Shown in pieces: positions 5,818-13,318 of a stretch of DNA of 13,406 nucleotides; the first letter of the stretch is position 1; every line of letters starts with the position of its first letter. Location of the stretch: positions 1 to 13,406 of the forward strand of contig JAUROO010000101.1 in NCBI GenBank assembly GCA_030829765.1, read 5' to 3'. The notes under the pieces were generated by a model. It saw only the letters and a list, made by a program, of their open reading frames with translations, was not told the DNA's origin and searched no databases. The translations under genes and the position numbers were made by a program. The stretch comes from Miltoncostaeales bacterium (lineage in GTDB: Bacteria; Actinomycetota; Thermoleophilia; Miltoncostaeales; Miltoncostaeaceae).

Positions 5818-6678
5818 CTACGTGGCCCGCGTGGCAGTGGGGTAACACCCGAGCGGCGTCACCTGCGCGATGCCCCCGTCGGCGATGGCGGTGAGCGCGG
5901 CCTGCAGCGGCAGGTCCCGATGCCGGTTTCCCTCGGCATCGATGAAGAACACGTACCGGCCCAGGCCGGTACGCGCCGGGCGGCTCTCGAGCCGCGTCAG
6001 GTTCACGGCGCGCAGCGCGAACTCCTGCAGGATCGAGAGCAGGGCGCCGGGCCGGTCGTGCGCGATGCCGCAGATGATGGAGGTGGTCCATTCGCCCGCC
6101 GGACCGGCCCCGTCCACCTCGTCGGTGCCGATGATGGCGAACCGCGTGCGGTTGTCCGCGGCATCCATGATGTCCTCGGCAAGGATCTCCCCGCCGTAGA
6201 TCTGCGCCGCGCGGCGGTTGCCCACCGCCGCCGTGCCGGCGTCGCCCTCGACCGCGGTGCGCACGGCATCGGCAGTCGACAACGCGGGCTCCACCCGTGC
6301 ATCCGGCAATCGCCCGCGCAGCCACCGGCCGCACTGGGCCGTGGCCTGCGGGTGGCTCACCACGCGCGTCACGCCGTCCAGCGACGACCCGGGCGCGGCG
6401 ATGAGGTGGTGGTGGATCGGATGGATCACCTCGCCGCGGATGACGATGCGTCCCCCGTGGGCGATCAGCTCGTCCAGGGTCTGGCTGACGCCGCCCTCGA
6501 TGGCGTTCTCGATCGGCACGAGCGCCTCGCGTACCTCGCCGTGCGCCACGGCGTCGAAGCACGCGGGGATGCTCGGATATGCGCGCTCGCGCGAGGCCTG
6601 GTCCGCGCCGATCCAGGCGATCAGCGCCTCCTCCGAGAAGGTGCCCTGCGGGCCCAGGTATCCGATGGTCCCGCTCAC
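5818..6678 (-). CDS. pheA: Prephenate dehydratase with C-terminal ACT domain
   Basis: Converts prephenate to phenylpyruvate, the committed step of phenylalanine synthesis, in the cytoplasm. The 286 residues match the usual monofunctional length, with no chorismate mutase domain. Catalytic-domain motifs run in order: 'GYLGPQGTFSEEA' at the N-terminus, 'PIENAIEGGV' from residue 55, 'SHPQATAQC' from 108, and 'NRTRFAII' from 176, which holds the family's Thr-Arg-Phe active-site triad. The ACT regulatory domain begins near residue 198, with 'DRPGALLSIL' at 208-217 and 'LESRPARTGLGRYVFF' from 230; GALL and ESRP form the phenylalanine-binding site, so feedback inhibition is expected. The start is GTG 6678, preceded by AGGGG that overlaps the TAG of the upstream membrane-protein gene (10-nt gap), so the two are co-transcribed. 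That pairing gives no obvious metabolic link. Confidence 0.96.
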   Translation of the reverse strand: MSGTIGYLGPQGTFSEEALIAWIGADQASRERAYPSIPACFDAVAHGEVREALVPIENAIEGGVSQTLDELIAHGGRIVIRGEVIHPIHHHLIAAPGSSLDGVTRVVSHPQATAQCGRWLRGRLPDARVEPALSTADAVRTAVEGDAGTAAVGNRRAAQIYGGEILAEDIMDAADNRTRFAIIGTDEVDGAGPAGEWTTSIICGIAHDRPGALLSILQEFALRAVNLTRLESRPARTGLGRYVFFIDAEGNRHRDLPLQAALTAIADGGIAQVTPLGCYPTATRAT

Positions 6679-6688
6679 CGGGCTACCC

Positions 6689-7984
6689 CTAGAACACGAT
6701 CTTGACGGGGTACTCGGCGCGGTTGTTGTCGGTCTTCTCCTCGCCGGGCACCGGCACGACCTCCACCTTCAGCACCGAGGCCTCGCCGAAGGTCGGGCTC
6801 TTCGGCCCGGGGAGCGTCACCGACTGCTGCTGGCCCGGCTCGATGGAGGCGATCTCCTTCTCGACCGTCTGGGCATCCTTCGGTGCCGCGTCGCTCGCGA
6901 AGGTCGCGCGCACCACCACGTTGGTCTCCGTCGCGTCACCCGAGTTCTCGACGGTCACCTGCCACTCGAGCTTGTCGGATGCCTGGATCTCGGTGTCGCT
7001 GCCTGCCTGCAGATCCACGCCCTGCGGCAGCGCCTGCACACCGGCGATGCCCGTGCCGCGCAGCACCCCGGTGGTGCCCGTTGCGGTATCAGCCGTCCCG
7101 GTGCGCTGCAGCGCCGGGATCAACTGGGCAGCGCCCGTGGGCGACGCCTGGTCGGCGCGCACGCCCGACAGGAAGAACTGCCGGTCGGGCACCTGCACGC
7201 CGGTGATGCCGGCGTCGGCGAGCGCCCGCTTGGACGGTCCCACGAAGGAGTCCTGGTAGATGACGTCGCTCGCCAGGAACCGCTGCATGGCGCTCGCGAG
7301 GGTGGCGGATGCGTACGCGCGGTTCTTGGAGTCCACCACCGATGGCAGGGAATCGGCCAGTGCCTTCAGGCCGGTCACCCGGTACTGCAGTGCCGTGACG
7401 AGGCTCTGGTTGGCGGCGGTGAGAGAGTCGGGCGCCGACAGCGCCTCGGCCTGGCCCACGAGGCCCTCGGCCTTCCCGGCGAGATCGCGCACCTGCACCT
7501 GGAGCTCAGGCGCCTTGGCGCCGTTCTTGTTCTGGAGGATCTCCTGCAGCGAGTCGGACTCCTTGCCCGATGCCGTGACGATGGTGGTGACATCACCCAT
7601 GTACGACCGGTAGGAGTCCTCCAGCGCGCTGCGCTGGCAACCGCGCACGACCAGCACGAGCACGATGATGAGCACCAGCGCGCCGCCCACCGCCATGGCG
7701 ATGCGTGCAGCAGGCGACTGCAGCGCGGCGCTGCCACCCGCCGACGACCGGCGCCTGCCGCCGCCCGATCCGGACCCCGACCCGGAGCCCCGGCGACGTC
7801 CGCCACCACCTCCGGAGCCGCGGCCGCTGCCGCCACGGCCGGATCCCCGGCCGCGGCTGCTCCCGCTGCCCTTCGAGCCCCCGCGTCCACGGGGGTTTGG
7901 CCCCTCCGCAGGAGGAAGGGGGCCGGAGACGCCAGTGGGCTGGTCGTCGTATCCGAAGTCCGTGCCGGTTTCGTCTACGTCCAC
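6689..7984 (-). CDS. Single-pass membrane protein with Gly/Arg/Ser-rich tail and CARDB-like outer domain
   Basis: No named function recognised. Layout of the 431 residues: an acidic start (MDVDETGTDFGYDD); a low-complexity, strongly basic Gly/Ser/Arg tract at about residues 31-82; one TM helix at about 95-113 ('AMAVGGALVLIIVLVLVV' followed by RGC); a helical, probably coiled-coil region at about 118-245; a Thr/Gly linker; and a C-terminal beta-rich domain from about 325 with 'LEWQVTVENSGDATETNVVV' and 'TDNNRAEYPVKIVF', the CARDB or DUF11-like pattern of extracellular adhesion-type Ig folds. Predicted topology is tail inside, helices and Ig fold outside (positive-inside rule). GTG 7984 is 17 nt after the 3' end of tRNA-Leu, with GGGAG ten bases upstream. 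Together with pheA it forms a likely operon. A cell-envelope role is inference. Confidence 0.85.
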   Translation of the reverse strand: MDVDETGTDFGYDDQPTGVSGPLPPAEGPNPRGRGGSKGSGSSRGRGSGRGGSGRGSGGGGGRRRGSGSGSGSGGGRRRSSAGGSAALQSPAARIAMAVGGALVLIIVLVLVVRGCQRSALEDSYRSYMGDVTTIVTASGKESDSLQEILQNKNGAKAPELQVQVRDLAGKAEGLVGQAEALSAPDSLTAANQSLVTALQYRVTGLKALADSLPSVVDSKNRAYASATLASAMQRFLASDVIYQDSFVGPSKRALADAGITGVQVPDRQFFLSGVRADQASPTGAAQLIPALQRTGTADTATGTTGVLRGTGIAGVQALPQGVDLQAGSDTEIQASDKLEWQVTVENSGDATETNVVVRATFASDAAPKDAQTVEKEIASIEPGQQQSVTLPGPKSPTFGEASVLKVEVVPVPGEEKTDNNRAEYPVKIVF

Positions 7985-8001
7985 AGAGGGTGTGCTCCCG
8001 A

Positions 8002-8085
<84 letters not shown>

Positions 8086-8110
8086 GGTGATCTGGCCATG
8101 AGGCGCGGGA

Positions 8111-8116
8111 ACACTA
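8111..8116 (-). promoter_or_regulatory. Possible -10 element (TAGTGT) of tRNA-Leu
   Basis: On the minus strand TAGTGT lies 25 bases before the tRNA 5' end, which would give a short leader of about 20 nt. The -35 region is not convincing. It is divergent from the kinase-operon promoter about 40 bp away. Confidence 0.3.
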
Positions 8117-8154
8117 GCGCAACCCGCCCGCACGGAAACCACGCAGGTGATGTC

Positions 8155-8160
8155 TACGAT
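8155..8160 (+). promoter_or_regulatory. -10 element (TACGAT) of the kinase-phosphatase operon
   Basis: TACGAT fits the TANNNT pattern and lies just upstream of the kinase gene in the 150-nt divergent gap with tRNA-Leu. Transcription would start near 8167, after the in-frame GTG at 8163, so that GTG could not be used from this promoter. No clear -35. Confidence 0.45.
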
Positions 8161-8237
8161 CGGTGGTCCGTTCGGCACGCATGCCCCGGATTCCTTCGCA
8201 GGATTCCCCCGCCGCCGGTGGAAGGCCACATCGCCCC

Positions 8238-9926
8238 ATGCGCATCACAGGACCCAGCCAGGCACCCACCCGCGCCAGCGCATCCGCCCGCGTGCTGGGA
8301 CGCTACGACCTGATCGCCGTGATCGGGCGCGGCGCGACCTCGCGCGTGTACCGGGCCCTGGACCGCGCGACGGGGCGCGAGGTGGCGGTGAAGGAGATCC
8401 CGGTGGACCTCGGGCTGGAGAAGCGGGTGGCCGCCGAGATCCGCGCCGCGTCACGGCTGGAGCATCCCGGGGTGGTCCGCATGCTCGACTGGGGCGAGGA
8501 CTCCGAATCGCTGTACCTGGTGAGCGAACTCGTGGACGGCCCCTCGCTCGAGCGCGTCTTTGCGGATGCACCACCTGGCGACCGCGCCGCCGCCGAGATG
8601 GCGGCCGACGTCCTCGACGCCCTCGACCACGCGCACGAGCGCGGCGTGATCCACCGCGACATCAAGCCCGCCAACATCCTCGTGGACGACCGCGGGCATG
8701 CACGGGTGGCCGACCTGGGCGTGGCACGCCTCTCCGGCGAGACCGGCATGACCCAGACCGGCGGCGTGGTGGGCACCATGGCCTACATGGCCCCCGAGCA
8801 GGCCACCGGCGAGCAGGTGACCGGATCCGCCGATGTGTGGGCGGCCACCCTCGTCCTGTACGAGGGCCTGACCGGCCGCAACCCCCTGCTGGGGTCGAGC
8901 CCGGCGGATACGGCGCGGCGTGCTGCCCTCGGCGAGATCCCGCCTATCCGGAACCTGCGTCCCGACCTTCCGCCGCGGCTGGCCAAGGCCATCGACGCCG
9001 GTCTTTCCCCGCACCCCGAGGGGCGGCCCGCACCCGCGCGCCTGGCGGCGATCATCCGCGAGGAGGCCCCGGGGCTGCCGGAGGGGCGTGGCAAGCGGGC
9101 CATGGCACTGCTGTCCGGTCCCGTACCGCCCATCCTCGCCGGTGCCGGCGCGGCGGCCATCGGCGGGCTGATCGCCGAGCGGGGATTCTCCACGAGCGCC
9201 CTCGGCACGGCGGGCATCGCCCTGCTGGCCGGGGCGATCGCCGCGTGGCGGGCACCGCTCGCGGCGGTGGCCCTGGTGCTCCTGGCCGGCATCGCCACCG
9301 CGGCCGCCGCGCCCGCTCTCACCGCCATCGCGGTGATCATCGGGCTGCTCCTCGTCCTCACGGGGGCCCGCCATGGGCGCCTCGTACTGCTGCCCGCGCT
9401 CGCGCCCGCCCTTGCGGTGATCGGGATGCTGCCGGTCTATGCCCTGCTGGCGGGGTCGGTGCGCACCACGGCCGGCCGTATCTGGACCGCTATCGCGGGA
9501 ATGGTCACGCTGCTGCTGTGGCAGGTGGTGGCCGGTGCCTCCTCCCTGGTGTTCACCGGATGGGAGGTAACCGGCGCCTGGGAGTCCCTGCAGGGCGTGC
9601 GTGCGCCACAGGCGGTGGCCGAGGCCATCATCGACCCGATCGCCGCCCACCCGCAGGCCCTCACCGGCTGCCTCATCATGATCGCGGCGGCGCTGACATG
9701 GCCGCTGGTGGTGGGTGGCCGCGATTCACGGCGGCTTCCCGCCGCCGTGATGTGGGCTGCGGCGCTCACCGTGGCCGCCGGCCTGGCGGGCGGAGGGGGC
9801 CTCGAAGCCGTCGGCGCCGTGCTGCCCTCGGCTATCCTCGCCATCGCATGGGCGGCACGGCCATGGCGCGCACTGCGTGGCGCCGCCCCGGGCCGACCCG
9901 ACACTCTCAGCGGCACGGTGGGGTAG
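8238..9926 (+). CDS. Ser/Thr protein kinase with polytopic membrane C-terminal half (PknB-like catalytic domain, no PASTA)
   Basis: A Hanks-type kinase of 562 residues from ATG 8238. Catalytic motifs: P-loop 'IGRGATSRVY' at 29-38; ATP-binding lysine K52 in 'VAVKEI'; 'HRDIKPAN' with catalytic D141; 'DLG' at 159-161 in place of the usual DFG; the activation-loop 'MTQTGGVVGT' with T172 and T174, matching the paired phospho-threonines known from mycobacterial PknB; and 'MAPEQ'. The kinase domain ends near residue 275. The remainder is a polytopic region of about eight hydrophobic segments between residues 290 and 540, unlike PknB, which has one TM helix and extracellular PASTA repeats. Start choice: the frame is open to GTG 8163 and ATG 8181, but the -10 box at 8155-8160 rules out 8163. 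ATG 8238 has GGAAGG 12 bases upstream, and ATG 8181 remains possible. It heads an operon with fhaA directly abutting. Confidence 0.93.
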   Translation: MRITGPSQAPTRASASARVLGRYDLIAVIGRGATSRVYRALDRATGREVAVKEIPVDLGLEKRVAAEIRAASRLEHPGVVRMLDWGEDSESLYLVSELVDGPSLERVFADAPPGDRAAAEMAADVLDALDHAHERGVIHRDIKPANILVDDRGHARVADLGVARLSGETGMTQTGGVVGTMAYMAPEQATGEQVTGSADVWAATLVLYEGLTGRNPLLGSSPADTARRAALGEIPPIRNLRPDLPPRLAKAIDAGLSPHPEGRPAPARLAAIIREEAPGLPEGRGKRAMALLSGPVPPILAGAGAAAIGGLIAERGFSTSALGTAGIALLAGAIAAWRAPLAAVALVLLAGIATAAAAPALTAIAVIIGLLLVLTGARHGRLVLLPALAPALAVIGMLPVYALLAGSVRTTAGRIWTAIAGMVTLLLWQVVAGASSLVFTGWEVTGAWESLQGVRAPQAVAEAIIDPIAAHPQALTGCLIMIAAALTWPLVVGGRDSRRLPAAVMWAAALTVAAGLAGGGGLEAVGAVLPSAILAIAWAARPWRALRGAAPGRPDTLSGTVG

Positions 9927-10772
9927 ATGGCACTCCGCAACATCGAGCAGAAGATCGAGGGCGTGGTCGAGAAGACCTTCGGCCGCATGTTCCGGAGCAC
10001 CCTGCAGCCGGTGGAGCTCGCGCGGCGCCTTGCCCGTGAGATGGAGGACCACAAGACCGTGTCGGTGTCGCGCGTGTACGTGCCGAACCAGTACACGGTG
10101 TACCTGTCGCCCCCCGACCGCCGCCAGTTCTCCAGCTACGAGTCGGCGCTGGTGCTGGAGTTGGGCTCGTACCTGGAGGCCCATGCGCGCAGCGAGGGCC
10201 TGTCGCTGCTTTCGATGCCCCGGATCCGCCTGGAGACCGACTCGGATCTCCGCCCCGGCGAGTTCGGGATCGCCTGCCGCATGGTGGACCCCGGCCGGCC
10301 CGGCACAGACGCCCCAGCCGCCGCGCCCGCTGCAGACGCGCCGCTGGATGGCGAGCAGGTGGCCGCGCCCGTGGAGGAGCCCGGTCCCGTGGAGCCCCCG
10401 GCGCCATCCGACCCACTGCCCAACGAGGCGCTCGCGGCCGTCAGCGGCACGCAGGTGCTCTCCCCCGAACAGGCCCGCGCCGCGGGACTCGTGCGGGAGC
10501 AGGTGACCCTCTACGTGTCGGGGCAGCCGTTCCGCATCACCCAGAAGGTCACCACAATGGGACGGAGCCGCGACTGCGACATCGTGGTGCCCGACCCCAA
10601 CGTGAGCCGGGTGCACGCCGAGGTCCGTCATGAGGGCCTGGAATACGTGCTGGTGGACCTCGGGTCCACCAATGGCATCGAGGTAAACGGGCGCCGCGTC
10701 CTCCGGCACAGCCTCCGCGACGGCGACCGGGTGAGCCTGGGTGGCGCCGACGTGGCGGTCGAACGACGATAA
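9927..10772 (+). CDS. fhaA: FhaA-like protein: DUF3662 domain plus FHA domain
   Basis: A cytoplasmic phospho-threonine reader of 281 residues. The N-terminal DUF3662 domain (about 1-120) starts 'ALRNIEQKIEGVVEKTFGR' and includes 'QPVELARRLAREMED' and 'YVPNQYTVYLSP', the signature of actinobacterial FhaA. A Pro/Ala/Glu-rich linker follows (about 125-170). The C-terminal FHA domain (about 193-281) has the phosphopeptide-binding residues in place: 'GRSRDCDIVV' at 212, 'SRVHAE' at 227 and 'STNG' at 247-250. In mycobacteria FhaA binds phosphorylated partners, including a pseudokinase controlling peptidoglycan precursors, and is a kinase substrate; here it should read out the adjacent kinase. The ATG abuts the kinase TAG with no gap, which implies coupled translation. 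It ends 13 nt before fhaB. The linker is shorter than in mycobacterial FhaA. Confidence 0.95.
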   Translation: MALRNIEQKIEGVVEKTFGRMFRSTLQPVELARRLAREMEDHKTVSVSRVYVPNQYTVYLSPPDRRQFSSYESALVLELGSYLEAHARSEGLSLLSMPRIRLETDSDLRPGEFGIACRMVDPGRPGTDAPAAAPAADAPLDGEQVAAPVEEPGPVEPPAPSDPLPNEALAAVSGTQVLSPEQARAAGLVREQVTLYVSGQPFRITQKVTTMGRSRDCDIVVPDPNVSRVHAEVRHEGLEYVLVDLGSTNGIEVNGRRVLRHSLRDGDRVSLGGADVAVERR

Positions 10773-10785
10773 CCCGGGGCGCGCC

Positions 10786-11370
10786 GTGACCGAGACGGGG
10801 CTCATCATCGGGCAGGCCGTCTTCCTGCTGCTCCTGTACCTGTTCATCGCGTTCGTGGTGCGGGCATCCACGCGCGCCCTGCGGTCGTCGGAGATCGAGA
10901 TGACCCCGCCGCGGCAGGCCGACCCCGCACCGGCTGCCCCGCCGGCGCAGCCCGCGCCGCCGACCGAGGTGGTGGGCGCCGCGGCCACCGCACCGCGCCG
11001 GGGCCTGCGGCGCGCGAGGCCCGAGCAGCCGCTGAGCGAGGCAGCACGGCCCGAAGTGGTGCACGCCGCAGCGGCCGCCGAGCCGCACCTGGTGGTGGGC
11101 CGTTCCAACACGCTTCCGGTGGGCACCACCTACGACGTTGCGGGCGGTGCCACCATCGGCCGGTCGCGCAGCAGCCGCATCCCCATCACCGACCAGTTCA
11201 TCTCCACCAGCCACGCCCGGGTTTTCCGCAAGGGGCACTTCTGGTTCGTGGAGGACCTGGGGTCGCTGAACGGCACCTACGTCAATGGACGGCGCATCTC
11301 GGGCGAGCAGCAACTGCACCTGCGCGACGAGATCCGCGTCGGCGAGACCGTGCTGAGGTGGGAGGAATGA
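10786..11370 (+). CDS. fhaB: FhaB/FipA-like membrane-anchored FHA protein
   Basis: A small FHA protein of 194 residues from GTG 10786. A single N-terminal helix at about 5-25 ('LIIGQAVFLLLLYLFIAFVV') anchors it, followed by a Pro/Ala-rich linker with a basic patch (about 40-100). The cytoplasmic FHA domain (about 101-194) carries 'TIGRSRSSRIPI' at 123, 'TSHARVF' at 141 and 'LNGTYVNG' at 161-168, so the phosphothreonine pocket is intact. Mycobacterial FhaB (FipA) links phospho-signalling to the division machinery. The frame extends upstream to 10741, inside fhaA, but GTG 10786 lies just after the fhaA stop (13-nt gap) and directly precedes the TM segment. The stop overlaps the next start as ATGA (11367-11370), implying translational coupling. 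Confidence 0.93.
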   Translation: MTETGLIIGQAVFLLLLYLFIAFVVRASTRALRSSEIEMTPPRQADPAPAAPPAQPAPPTEVVGAAATAPRRGLRRARPEQPLSEAARPEVVHAAAAAEPHLVVGRSNTLPVGTTYDVAGGATIGRSRSSRIPITDQFISTSHARVFRKGHFWFVEDLGSLNGTYVNGRRISGEQQLHLRDEIRVGETVLRWEE

Positions 11371-12116
11371 CCGGCCGCGCCGACCTGGCGCTGATCGAGG
11401 TGGCCTCGGCATCGCACACGGGCCGGGTGCGTGCCGACAACCAGGATCGCGAACTGCTGTCGCCGCCGCTGATCGCCGTGGCCGACGGCATGGGCGGCCA
11501 TCAGGGCGGTGGCACTGCGGCGGCCATGGCCGTGGACGCGCTCCGCGACGTCGGGGCGTCCACCGAGCCCACGGCCATGCTGCAGGCGCTGGAGGGCGCC
11601 AACCGGGCGATCGCGCAGGCCGCGATGGAGGACCCGGGGCTCACCGGCATGGGAACCACCGCGACCGCCGCGCTACTGGAAGGCGGCATCCTGTACCTGG
11701 TGCACGTCGGCGACTCACGCGCGTACCTGATCCGCGACGGACGGATCGTCCAGGTGACGGATGATCACTCCGTGGTGGCGGAGATGGTGCGCCGGGGAAC
11801 CCTGGATGCCGACGACGCCGAGAGCCACCCGGCGCGGCACGTGATCACCCGGGCACTCGGAGTGGACGCCGACATCGAGATCGACGCCCTGCGCGTGGAC
11901 CTGGAGCCCGGGGACGTGGTGCTGCTGTGCACCGACGGCCTGTCGGGTCCCGTGGATGACGAGGGCATACTCGCGGTGGTGGAATCGGCCCTCTCGCTGG
12001 AGCAGGCCGCGGCGGCGCTGGTGGAGCGCGCGAATGCCGCCGGGGGTCCGGACAACGTGACGGTGGTGCTCGCACGCGTGGATGCCGTCACCCGGGAGGC
12101 GGCGGCCGCGAGATGA
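11367..12116 (+). CDS. Soluble PP2C-family Ser/Thr phosphatase (first of two)
   Basis: A metal-dependent protein phosphatase of 249 residues, consisting of the catalytic domain only. Motifs: 'VRADNQDREL' with D27, 'VADGMGGHQGG' with D40-G41, 'GMGTTATAALL', 'LVHVGDSRAYL', 'TDDHSVVAEMV', 'HVITRALG', 'LLCTDGLSG' with D190, and 'GGPDNVTVVL' with D229. All metal-coordinating aspartates are present. There is no TM helix, so it should act in the cytoplasm on the operon's kinase and FHA proteins. ATG 11367 overlaps the fhaB stop (ATGA) and has GAGGTG about seven bases upstream; an in-frame GTG at 11358 would add three residues. Its own stop overlaps the next start in the same way. The mycobacterial operon has only one phosphatase (PstP), so this copy is extra. 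It aligns with the second copy along the whole catalytic domain, which suggests tandem duplication. Confidence 0.94.
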   Translation: MTGRADLALIEVASASHTGRVRADNQDRELLSPPLIAVADGMGGHQGGGTAAAMAVDALRDVGASTEPTAMLQALEGANRAIAQAAMEDPGLTGMGTTATAALLEGGILYLVHVGDSRAYLIRDGRIVQVTDDHSVVAEMVRRGTLDADDAESHPARHVITRALGVDADIEIDALRVDLEPGDVVLLCTDGLSGPVDDEGILAVVESALSLEQAAAALVERANAAGGPDNVTVVLARVDAVTREAAAAR

Positions 12117-13318
12117 CCGCCCGCCTCACATGGGTTGAGATGGCACGGGCCACCGACGTGGGGCGCGTGCGCGGCCACAACGAGGACCGGCACCTGGTGC
12201 GCCCGCCCGTGATCGCCGTGGCCGACGGCATGGGCGGGGCGCTTGCAGGCGAGGTGGCGGCGGGCATCGCCGTCACGTCGCTCGATGGCCTTGCCGCGAG
12301 CCCACGCCCGGGTGACCTGCGCCGCGCCGTGGAGCGGGCGAACGCGGATATCCGGCGCTCGGCATCGGGCAATGCCGGCCGGGCCGGAATGGGAACCACG
12401 GTCACCGCCTGCATGCTGAGCGACGACGACCGGCTGTACGTGGTGCATGTGGGTGACTCGCGGGCGTACCTGGTGCGCGACGGTCAGCTGCGGAGGCTGA
12501 CGGACGACCACAGCGTGGTGGCCGAGCTGGTGCGCGGCGGGGCGCTGACCGAGGAACAGGCCGACCGCCATCCCCAGCGCAACGTCATCACGCGCGCCCT
12601 CGGGGCATCCGATCAGGTGTCGGCCGATGCCTTCCAGGTACCGGTGCGCGCAGGCGATGTCGTGCTGCTGTGCACCGACGGGATTTCGGCGGCGATCGGC
12701 GACGCCGCCATCCGCGATGCGCTGGCCCGCGCCGGCTCGCTGGAGGACGCGGCGCTGGCGCTGCTCGCTGCTGCCGATGCCGCGGGCGGCGAGGACAACG
12801 CCACGGTGGTGCTCGGCCGCGTCGGCGATGGGCCCCCGGCGGAGGTGCCGGAAGCCGCGGAGTTCATCCCGTCCACACCGCGGGTGGCCACGCTGCCGCG
12901 GCCCATGGTGGAGCCGGGGGCCCGCACGGCACGGGCCCCCGAGCCCGGGCGCGTGCTCGAGCGGGTGCCCACCGGGCGGTCGCGCCTGCTTCTCATCGGG
13001 GCCTCGGTACTGCTGGTCATCGGCCTGGTGATCGGCGCAACCACATGGGCGGCATCCCGGTCGCACGTGGTGCAGGCCGACGACGCGGGTCAGGTGCGGC
13101 TGTACGCCGGCCTGCCATATGCGCCGCTCGGCATCTCCCTGATGGACGATGGCCGCCCGCTGGGCGTGCCCGCCGGCGTGGTGCGCGCCGAGGATGCCTC
13201 CGCGCTGGACCAGGGGATCCTGGGCGAGGGCGAGGCCGTGGCACTGGCCACGCGGCTCATCTGGCGCCACGGCATGCCGCAGCAATGGAAGGTGCCACGC
13301 GCCGGGGCCACGGGATGA
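12113..13318 (+). CDS. pstP: Membrane-anchored PP2C-family Ser/Thr phosphatase, PstP-like (second of two)
   Basis: 401 residues with the full PstP architecture. The cytoplasmic catalytic domain (about 1-237) has 'VRGHNEDRHLV' (D25), 'VADGMGGALAGEVAAG' (D38), 'GMGTTVTACML', 'VVHVGDSRAYLVRDG', 'TDDHSVVAELV', 'LLCTDGISAAIGD' (D189) and 'GGEDNATVVLGRV' (D228). A Pro/Arg-rich linker follows (about 238-290), then a TM helix at about 291-312 ('LLLIGASVLLVIGLVIGATT'). An outer domain of about 85 residues contains 'GQVRLYAGLPYAPLGISL', which resembles the external part of known PstP proteins. It should reverse phosphorylation by membrane Ser/Thr kinases at sites of wall growth. Both ends overlap neighbours by ATGA (12113-12116 and 13315-13318), so its translation is coupled to the soluble phosphatase and the SEDS gene. 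The catalytic metal ligands are complete. Confidence 0.94.
   Translation: MTARLTWVEMARATDVGRVRGHNEDRHLVRPPVIAVADGMGGALAGEVAAGIAVTSLDGLAASPRPGDLRRAVERANADIRRSASGNAGRAGMGTTVTACMLSDDDRLYVVHVGDSRAYLVRDGQLRRLTDDHSVVAELVRGGALTEEQADRHPQRNVITRALGASDQVSADAFQVPVRAGDVVLLCTDGISAAIGDAAIRDALARAGSLEDAALALLAAADAAGGEDNATVVLGRVGDGPPAEVPEAAEFIPSTPRVATLPRPMVEPGARTARAPEPGRVLERVPTGRSRLLLIGASVLLVIGLVIGATTWAASRSHVVQADDAGQVRLYAGLPYAPLGISLMDDGRPLGVPAGVVRAEDASALDQGILGEGEAVALATRLIWRHGMPQQWKVPRAGATG

Noticed and set aside
7740..7900. Repetitive GC-rich tract considered as a DNA repeat or CRISPR-like array
   Set aside because: There are no regular repeat units or spacers. The pattern follows Gly/Arg/Ser codons of the minus-strand protein.
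8163..8237. Upstream extension of the kinase to GTG 8163
   Set aside because: GTG 8163 is only two bases after the TACGAT box, so it would lie before the transcription start. The 25 extra residues are not kinase-like. ATG 8181 remains possible.
8451..9650. 399-codon minus-strand frame opposite the kinase
   Set aside because: It is antisense to conserved kinase motifs and shows no domain of its own.
10741..10785. Upstream extension of FhaB into fhaA
   Set aside because: It lies within the conserved end of the FhaA FHA domain. GTG 10786 directly precedes the membrane anchor and follows the fhaA stop.
11765..13285. 506-codon minus-strand frame opposite the two phosphatases
   Set aside because: The His/Arg/Gly-rich translation has no recognisable motif, while the plus strand encodes two intact PP2C domains.
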